A DNA stretch of 10,283 bases from CAZKCI01 sp964551475. Lineage in GTDB: Bacteria; Auribacterota; Erginobacteria; Erginobacterales; CAZKCI01. Made by a program: the position numbers and the translations under genes. The stretch is taken from assembly GCA_964551475.1 (NCBI GenBank), contig CAZKCI010000025.1, forward strand, positions 1 to 10,283. Reading direction: 5' to 3'. The number at the start of each line of letters is the position of its first letter. The stretch's first letter is position 1. This document shows, one piece after another, positions 6,563-10,283 of the stretch. Under the pieces are notes generated by a model that worked only from the letters and a program-made list of their open reading frames with translations, did not search any database and was not told the DNA's origin.

Positions 6563-6921
6563 TGAGGATAACTTTTCGCGAAAAATCCGGCTTCTGCATC
6601 CTCTCCCTGGCCGGCATCCTGGACGCCCAGTGGGCGCTCGCCATCGCCGACCGGGTGTCCTTCGCCCTCGAACCCCACGCTTCGGGGAGCGCCCTCGACG
6701 TCGATCTCCTGATCGACCTAAGCGGCGTGAGCTACATCTCCTCGGGCGGATTGCGGGTTCTGCTCTCCCTGGAGAAAAAGATGCGCGCCGGAGGGAGGAA
6801 ACTGGCTGTCTGCGCCCCCTCCTCCGAGGTCACCGAAGTCTTGCGGACCGCCGGCCTCTACGGCCAACTGATGATCGTCCCCTCGCTCGGCGCCGCGGAG
6901 CAGGCCCTGTCTCGGAGCTGA
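6562..6921 (+). CDS. STAS-domain protein, anti-sigma-factor-antagonist type
   Basis: The protein has 119 residues, the usual size of a single STAS domain (SpoIIAA/RsbV type). The N-terminal strands are FCILSLAGILDA. The signature loop is LLIDLSGVSYISSGGLRVLL (50-69). Ser61 is in the position phosphorylated in SpoIIAA, with Ser60 where Asp or Ser is usual. The C-terminal part KLAVCAPSSEVTEVLRTAGL matches the last strand and helix. Such proteins bind and release an anti-sigma kinase or feed partner-switching pathways; no kinase or phosphatase gene is in the window. It is the only convincing plus-strand gene. The start codon touches the inverted repeat, and only a weak GGA lies upstream, so the hairpin may control translation. 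The 3' end overlaps the extended 5'-nucleotidase frame on the other strand by 204 bp. Confidence 0.88.
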   Translation: MRITFREKSGFCILSLAGILDAQWALAIADRVSFALEPHASGSALDVDLLIDLSGVSYISSGGLRVLLSLEKKMRAGGRKLAVCAPSSEVTEVLRTAGLYGQLMIVPSLGAAEQALSRS

Positions 6922-8469
6922 TCCCCTCTCAGGGATGAGACGGGAGGGCCTGAATTCCTGGCTGTAGAACGGGGAGTGCGCCTTCAGGTAATCGGCCAGG
7001 GCGTCGCGGAGCAGGATGCCGGATTCCTGGCCGTGGCGGCCGCGCGTGAAAGCGGCGAAGTAGTCCCCTCCCCCGGCCAGGAAGCTGTTGGTGGCGACCG
7101 TGTATTCTTGGGCGTCCTCCGCGGGAAATCCTCCGATGGAGAGGCTCGTGAGCCTCTCTCCCGCGGGCTGGCGGAGATCGTAGCCGGCGGTCAGCCCCGA
7201 GACCTGGATCATCCCTTTCTGCAGGGAGAAACCCTGCTCCAGAACCTCCCGGATCCGAGCGCCGGTCATCTTCATCACCACCACCTGGTCGTCGAAGGGG
7301 ACCACCTCGAATACGTCCCGGCGGGTGATCTCGCCTTTGAGAAGCGGCGAACGGATCCCGTAGGCGTTCTGGAAGGCAACCTGGGCGCCCGTCGCCTCCC
7401 TCAGGGCATCGCAGATCATGTCCCCCAGGAGCGACTCTCCCCGGTCGGCGCCGACGATGTCGGCGATCGCGAGCCCGATCGTCTCCTCGAACTCCGGCCC
7501 CACTATGGTCGCGATCCGGTCGAGGAGCCGGTCGACCATGAGGTCCTTGGGAAGGCTGAGCTCGCGGTTGACGAAAACCTGATAGCGGTGGTCGCGGATC
7601 GCGCCCGTTTCCCGGTCGACCCAGAGATCGAGACGGCCCGCGTCGAGGCCGTAGAATCCCGCCTGGCAGATCAGGGTTCCGCTCGGCCCCGCCCGCAAAG
7701 GTTTCCCGATCAGGTCATGGCTGTGACCGCCGATGATGGCGCCGATCCCTTCGACCTCCTTGGCCAGAGCGATGTCTTCCTCCCGGCCCAGATGGCTCAA
7801 GACCACGATCAGGCTCGCCCCGTCCTCCCGCAGGCGATCCGCGGCCAAACGCACCGCCGGGGCGGGCGGATGAAAGACGATCCGGTCGACGTTATGGGCC
7901 ATCGTGATCATCCCCGTTTCCGGCGTGACTACGCCGATGATCCCGACCATGATGCCTCCGGCGTCCTTCAGGAGATAGGGCCGGGCAAAACCGAGCGTTT
8001 CCTCGGACGTCTTCCAGACCGCGTTCGCCGCCAGGAAGGGGAAAGAGGCCCGCTTGCTGAGCTCGGTCAGGTTGATGTAGCCGTCGTCGAACTCATGGTT
8101 CCCGATCGTCAGGGCGTCGTAGCCGACCGCGTTCATCAGGTCCACCACCGCCGCGCCCTTGGTCAGATTCCCTTCGGGCGTCCCGGCGTAGATGTCCCCG
8201 GCGTCGAGCAGGATGGTGGCGATCCCCTTGCTCTCGTTCTCCTCCCGCTGCTTCTTGACCCAGCTGGCGAAGACCGCGTAGCCGCCGCTCCGGACGGACC
8301 AGCTTCGCACCTTCTCCGGGAAAACGTGGCCGTGGAGATCGTTGGTGTGGAGGATGGCGATCCGGACCAGGTCCCCCCGCCCGCAGCCATGGGCGAAGAG
8401 GAGGAGTGCGACCGCCAGGATCACTCCCAGAGGGGCTAAGATGCGGAGGAATGTCCCGATCTTCTTCAT
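6718..8469 (-). CDS. 5'-nucleotidase / UshA-family metallophosphoesterase, probably a lipoprotein
   Basis: From this ATG the frame encodes 583 residues. The N-terminus is MKKIGTFLRI, a hydrophobic stretch, then LLLFAHGC, a weak lipobox with Cys29. The metallophosphoesterase domain (about 35-290) has HTNDLHGH (D44, H46), LLDAGD (D92), IGNHEFDDG (N124, H125), VVLSHLG (H226) and GGHSHD (H249, H251), all dinuclear metal ligands. The 5'-nucleotidase C-terminal domain (about 325-500) has FQNAYGIR, where NGGGIR is usual, and NSFLAGGGDYF for substrate binding. It probably hydrolyses nucleotides or related phosphate esters outside the cytoplasm. The family-like sequence ends near residue 512 (RPSRLIP). 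The remaining roughly 70 residues are antisense to the STAS gene and look non-genuine; a one-base indel there would give a TGA stop directly after RLIP. The ATG was chosen because it starts the signal peptide; the longer frame begins at a TTG inside the probable promoter. Confidence 0.9.
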   Translation of the reverse strand: MKKIGTFLRILAPLGVILAVALLLFAHGCGRGDLVRIAILHTNDLHGHVFPEKVRSWSVRSGGYAVFASWVKKQREENESKGIATILLDAGDIYAGTPEGNLTKGAAVVDLMNAVGYDALTIGNHEFDDGYINLTELSKRASFPFLAANAVWKTSEETLGFARPYLLKDAGGIMVGIIGVVTPETGMITMAHNVDRIVFHPPAPAVRLAADRLREDGASLIVVLSHLGREEDIALAKEVEGIGAIIGGHSHDLIGKPLRAGPSGTLICQAGFYGLDAGRLDLWVDRETGAIRDHRYQVFVNRELSLPKDLMVDRLLDRIATIVGPEFEETIGLAIADIVGADRGESLLGDMICDALREATGAQVAFQNAYGIRSPLLKGEITRRDVFEVVPFDDQVVVMKMTGARIREVLEQGFSLQKGMIQVSGLTAGYDLRQPAGERLTSLSIGGFPAEDAQEYTVATNSFLAGGGDYFAAFTRGRHGQESGILLRDALADYLKAHSPFYSQEFRPSRLIPERGSAPRQGLLRGAERGDDHQLAVEAGGPQDFGDLGGGGADSQFPPSGAHLFLQGEQNPQSARGDVAHAA

Positions 8470-8517
8470 CGGCCCGGGATTAGGCGCGCCCGCGGGGGAG
8501 CGCGGATAATCGGCGTC

Positions 8518-8547
8518 ATCATACCTTGGCCGAGCCGATCTCCGCAA
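8518..8547 (-). promoter_or_regulatory. Possible promoter of the 5'-nucleotidase gene
   Basis: The minus strand has TTGCGG (8547-8542), 18 bases, then TATGAT (8523-8518), the latter five of six to the -10 consensus. Transcription would start near 8511, about 40 bases before the ATG. The -35 match is only three of six. Confidence 0.35.
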
Positions 8548-8552
8548 TCATT

Positions 8553-8576
8553 TGTCGGCGTCGTGTGTCGGCGTCG
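8553..8576. repeat. 11-bp direct repeat TGTCGGCGTCG
   Basis: TGTCGGCGTCG occurs at 8553-8563 and again at 8566-8576, separated by TG, just left of the perfect palindrome. It may be part of the same repeat-rich insertion. Confidence 0.6.
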
Positions 8577-8589
8577 AAGCCGCCCCGGC

Positions 8590-8631
8590 ATTTGGACAAG
8601 TCGTGTCCGATCGGACACGACTTGTCCAAAT
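8590..8631. repeat. Perfect 42-bp palindrome centred on TCCGATCGGA
   Basis: The left half from 8591 reads TTTGGACAAGTCGTGTCCGA and the right half is its exact reverse complement; the flanking A8590 and T8631 also pair. There is no spacer at the centre, so it can form a cruciform in DNA but not a normal loop in RNA without unpairing the centre. It lies upstream of the 5'-nucleotidase promoter in sequence without genes. Confidence 0.9.
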
Positions 8632-8645
8632 CCAATTCCGCATAG

Positions 8646-8684
8646 TTGGACACTCTCTGTCCGATCGGACACGAGTTGTCCGAA
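8646..8684. repeat. Second, imperfect palindrome with the same core
   Basis: It has TTGGACACTCTCTGTCCGA on the left and TCGGACACGAGTTGTCCGAA on the right of the centre at 8664/8665. The inner 7 bases of each arm pair perfectly and the outer TTGGACA/TTGTCCGAA parts pair again around mismatched middles. It shares TCCGATCGGACACGA with the neighbouring 42-bp palindrome. Its left TTGGACA can also pair with the TGTCCAA at the end of that palindrome. Confidence 0.75.
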
Positions 8685-8728
8685 TCCAGAAACCCCGGTT
8701 GTCAGGCGATGCCAATCCCCAGCGCCAA

Positions 8729-8757
8729 TAAAAAATCCGGGTCGATAGACCCGGATT
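8729..8757 (-). terminator. Intrinsic terminator, minus strand
   Basis: A perfect 10-bp stem AATCCGGGTC / GACCCGGATT (8748-8757 with 8734-8743) has a 4-base loop and is followed on the minus strand by TTTTTT. The T-run is only on that side, so it stops leftward transcription. No gene ends just before it: the nearest minus-strand gene ends at 9170. It therefore closes either a long 3' untranslated region or a small RNA. Confidence 0.8.
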
Positions 8758-8793
8758 ACTGGCTCAGCGATGGATCATTTTGAATGCCCACCA

Positions 8794-8831
8794 TCGCTCC
8801 GAACCGCCGGGGAACCGGCGGTGCGGAGCGA
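8794..8831. repeat. Strong hairpin with tetraloop
   Basis: TCGCTCCG / CGGAGCGA and ACCGCCGG / CCGGCGGT form 8 + 8 bp separated by one A-G mismatch. The loop is GGAA (a GNRA loop) on the plus strand or TTCC on the minus strand. Such an intact stem in a gene-free stretch suggests a structured RNA, on either strand. Confidence 0.7.
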
Positions 8832-8869
8832 CGGCGAATGGAGGCGGGGGGAATCTCCTACGAGGACCT

Positions 8870-9045
8870 TACGGTTTCCGACTGTATTATCGCTATCTGT
8901 TGTATATCAACGTTAAAGAGCATATTTCGCGCTTTTTCTCTTCCGCCATAACCGCCAATAAACGACTAAAATATGACATTTCTATGACACTTTCAAACCG
9001 GCCAATGGAGGTTCATTGCGTTTCCAGTTGCCGATAATCAAGCCC
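8870..9045. other. AT-richer stretch without a recognisable gene
   Basis: Base composition shifts visibly towards A+T compared with the genes to the left. The only open frame (plus strand, 8780-9037, TTG start, 85 codons) has no recognisable domain and runs through the hairpin; it is not called. I see the possible leftward promoter at 8884-8910 and nothing else. It may be the scar of an insertion or a degraded mobile element. Confidence 0.4.
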
Positions 9046-9092
9046 TTCCTCCCCCTCCAGCCTGTCCTAGCGGGTGAGGGGGATGGCGGCCG
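9046..9092. repeat. Diverged copy of the 3' end of the FG-GAP-repeat gene
   Basis: The sequence starting TTCCTCCCC and containing CTGTCCTA aligns with 9621-9666 at about three quarters identity with one single-base gap. On the minus strand it encodes AIPLTR followed by TAG, compared with DIPATR and TAG at the end of the repeat gene. It appears to be the remnant of another repeat-protein gene end plus its 3' flank. Confidence 0.45.
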
Positions 9093-9169
9093 GGGATAAG
9101 CCCGAACGACAATCTTAAGCGGCGGCGCGGCTTCCGCGACGTACGCTGCAAGACCTGGTTGGGTGCTCC

Positions 9170-9523
9170 TCAATCAACATAGAACTCAGTATTTTTATCT
9201 ACAACAAGGCCATTCCTCAACATGATCTTCCGATCCCGAAAGTGTGATTTCTGTGGTTTGGAATACCAGAGATAGGTGGTGTCATCCCGTGAGTGGGTGT
9301 CAAGTGGTTGGCCCAGCAATGCGTACACTTCTGCTTCTGCCATTCCAACTTTGACCTGCCGAAACGCAGCAACGGAGTAGCCCGCTGCATATTGCGTTGA
9401 GTCCTCAAAAAATATGCTCCCCAAGATACCACCGAATCCGTCGAGTGTTGCCACTTGATATGTGAAACAACCAACCAAGATGAGGGCGATAATGCATACT
9501 GCGATTATGTCCGGCCTTTTCAT
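9170..9523 (-). CDS. Small BamE/SmpA-like lipoprotein
   Basis: The protein has 117 residues. MKRPDIIAVCIIALILVGC is a lipoprotein signal with a good lipobox (LVGC, Cys19). The C-terminal half (about 55-117) resembles the SmpA/OmlA (BamE) fold: FRQVKVGMAEAEVYALLGQP, then TTYLWYSKPQ, then IMLRNGLVVDK. BamE is a small part of the outer-membrane protein assembly machine, but many unrelated lipoproteins share this fold and this one is not near bam genes, so no gene symbol is given. The frame is open to 9607, but the ATG at 9523 begins the signal peptide. Its base composition is clearly lower in GC than the surrounding genes, and diverged copies of a short sequence lie on both sides (9046-9092 and 9621-9666), which suggests acquisition or rearrangement. 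No clear Shine-Dalgarno is seen. Confidence 0.65.
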   Translation of the reverse strand: MKRPDIIAVCIIALILVGCFTYQVATLDGFGGILGSIFFEDSTQYAAGYSVAAFRQVKVGMAEAEVYALLGQPLDTHSRDDTTYLWYSKPQKSHFRDRKIMLRNGLVVDKNTEFYVD

Positions 9524-9620
9524 TTTATGCACCCAACAGACATTATCCCTCAGAATCGCCATATATCCCCAGAAACCTCGCTCCTCGATCCCATAGCCCA
9601 AGCACACGCTTCCGTCAGGC

Positions 9621-9666
9621 TTCCTCCCCTCCGGTCTGTCCTATCTCGTGGCGGGGATGTCGCCGG
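9621..9666. repeat. Second copy of the flanking repeat, at the FG-GAP-repeat gene end
   Basis: It overlaps the last codons and stop (TAG at 9643-9641) of the repeat-protein gene and its 3' flank, and matches 9046-9092 including the CTGTCCTA block. The pair is in direct orientation and brackets the low-GC lipoprotein gene. Confidence 0.45.
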
Positions 9667-10283
9667 TGGAGCCAAGATGCACTCGGGTGAGATCCCGCAC
9701 AGCCCACAATCGCGAGGAGTCACGGAAGATACACAGGTCGTCTGCCCCGGCTCCATCGTAGTCCGCCGGTTGCGGCCAATCGGTGCAGATCCCCAGGCAT
9801 TCTCTTGTGACGTTCCGGATCGCCCACATCCCGGAGGAAGGCCGGAAGATCCCGCCTTCCCATTGCCCCGTTCCGCTGAAATCACCGGCGACGGGCCTGT
9901 CCGTGTTCGAGCCGAGATAGAACCTCGTAACGTTTCTCGCCGACCACATGCCTGATGATGGCCTGAAGACGGCGATATCCGTCGTATCATTCCCGTCGTA
10001 GTCGCCTGGGACTGGGCAATCATTGGAAGACCCGAAGTAGATCTGGGTCTTGAAATATACCGACCACACGCCGGAGCTTTTTCGGAAGGTAGCTGCGTCG
10101 CAGGCTCCGTCTCCGTCGTAATCCCCGGCCACAGGAACATCTCCTGGTTCGCCGAAGAGGAGAGCCCCCACGTCCAGGACAGACCAGAGACATTCTGAGG
10201 GACGGAAATAAGCGATATCCGCCGTGCCGTTGCCATCGTAATCCCCACTGACGGGAAGATCACCGCTCGTACCGAAATATGTC
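9641..10283 (-). CDS. FG-GAP/VCBS-like repeat protein, C-terminal part
   Basis: The frame is open from the right edge, so the N-terminus is missing; 213 residues are visible. They form five 40-residue repeats of the type DxPVxGDYDGDGxxDxAxFRPSSGxWxxRxxTRxYxG, and stop just after a sixth begins (DIPATR). The GDYDGDG segment is a calcium-binding-like turn as in FG-GAP/VCBS propeller blades. The fourth visible repeat has lost it (GDFSGTGQWE). Proteins of this type are usually secreted or cell-surface and form propellers or extended arrays; the missing N-terminus probably carries the export signal and any functional domain. A decayed copy of the same 3' end seems present at 9046-9092. The truncated last repeat is normal in such arrays. 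Family assignment is good; function unknown. Confidence 0.85.
   Translation of the reverse strand, partial: TYFGTSGDLPVSGDYDGNGTADIAYFRPSECLWSVLDVGALLFGEPGDVPVAGDYDGDGACDAATFRKSSGVWSVYFKTQIYFGSSNDCPVPGDYDGNDTTDIAVFRPSSGMWSARNVTRFYLGSNTDRPVAGDFSGTGQWEGGIFRPSSGMWAIRNVTRECLGICTDWPQPADYDGAGADDLCIFRDSSRLWAVRDLTRVHLGSTGDIPATR

Larger units (their letters stand above)
8729..8877 (-). ncRNA. Candidate small RNA ahead of the terminator
   Basis: A leftward promoter-like pair, TTGATA (8910-8905) and TAATAC (8889-8884) with 15 bases between, would start transcription near 8877. The roughly 149-nt product would contain a small TCCT-CGT-AGGA hairpin, a 17-bp stem (8794-8831) and the terminator stem with its T-run. 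No protein frame of note is on this strand here. The promoter spacing is short, so this rests mainly on the terminator plus stem arrangement; a degraded mobile element is the main alternative. Confidence 0.35.

Noticed and set aside
6976..8439. 487-codon plus-strand open frame opposite the 5'-nucleotidase gene
   Set aside because: It is exactly antisense to a gene with complete metal motifs; it has no domain and has the composition of a GC-rich shadow frame.
8553..8690. CRISPR array
   Set aside because: The repeated palindromes are few, of unequal spacing and different length, and lack regular spacers or cas genes.
8794..8831. Group II intron domain V
   Set aside because: The GNRA loop and stem are suggestive, but the AGC base triad, bulge position and GUUC end of domain V are absent, and no reverse transcriptase is nearby.
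8780..9037. 85-codon plus-strand frame
   Set aside because: TTG start, no Shine-Dalgarno, no recognisable domain, and it spans a strong hairpin and an AT-rich stretch.
9641..10283. DNA-level tandem repeat (satellite)
   Set aside because: The 120-bp period is explained by the 40-residue protein repeats, which have diverged at DNA level.

Overview
The window is GC-rich and densely coded. Almost every gene is on the minus strand; the one clear exception is a small STAS gene. Many products carry Sec-type or lipoprotein-type export signals (NlpC/P60-like hydrolase, STN-NHL protein, HEAT-repeat protein, amidase, 5'-nucleotidase, BamE-like protein). Together with the envelope-type functions this suggests a Gram-negative bacterium. 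The FG-GAP-like FRPSSGxW repeats and the short repetitive intergenic spacers resemble what I remember from deltaproteobacteria-like and PVC/candidate-phylum metagenomes. That placement is an inference; no taxonomic marker gene is present.

Region 1 (1-2610) is a translationally coupled minus-strand trio: a NUDIX hydrolase, an exported protein with an STN-like domain followed by NHL propeller repeats, and an exported SH3b plus NlpC/P60-like cell-wall hydrolase cut off by the window edge. Each junction is an ATGA stop/start overlap. Region 2 (2611-5007) holds an exported HEAT-repeat protein and an UlaG-like metallo-beta-lactamase-fold hydrolase. The spacers on both sides of the HEAT gene are built from short phased repeats: 8-bp units arranged as an inverted pair on one side and 10-bp units on the other.

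Region 3 (5008-6562) holds a zinc N-acetylmuramoyl-L-alanine amidase followed 4 bases later by queD (6-carboxytetrahydropterin synthase). The amidase start is problematic: a good signal peptide is encoded in frame upstream of the only ordinary start codon. Upstream lies a 22-bp inverted repeat whose right arm ends at the start codon of the divergent STAS-domain gene (anti-sigma-factor-antagonist type). That gene converges on, and overlaps by 204 bp, the reading frame of a 5'-nucleotidase/UshA-family protein; the overlapping tail looks spurious or frameshift-derived.

Region 4 (8470-10283) is accessory-looking. It holds a perfect 42-bp palindrome and a related imperfect palindrome (a third, degenerate relative lies at 4932-4970), an intrinsic terminator pointing left with a possible roughly 150-nt small RNA ahead of it, an AT-richer stretch with no gene, a small low-GC BamE/SmpA-like lipoprotein gene between two diverged copies of a short sequence, and the C-terminal part of a protein made of 40-residue FG-GAP/VCBS-like repeats that runs off the right edge. 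The most unusual items are the palindrome family, the repeat-built spacers, the coupled NUDIX/STN-NHL/NlpC unit, the candidate small RNA and the amidase start anomaly.
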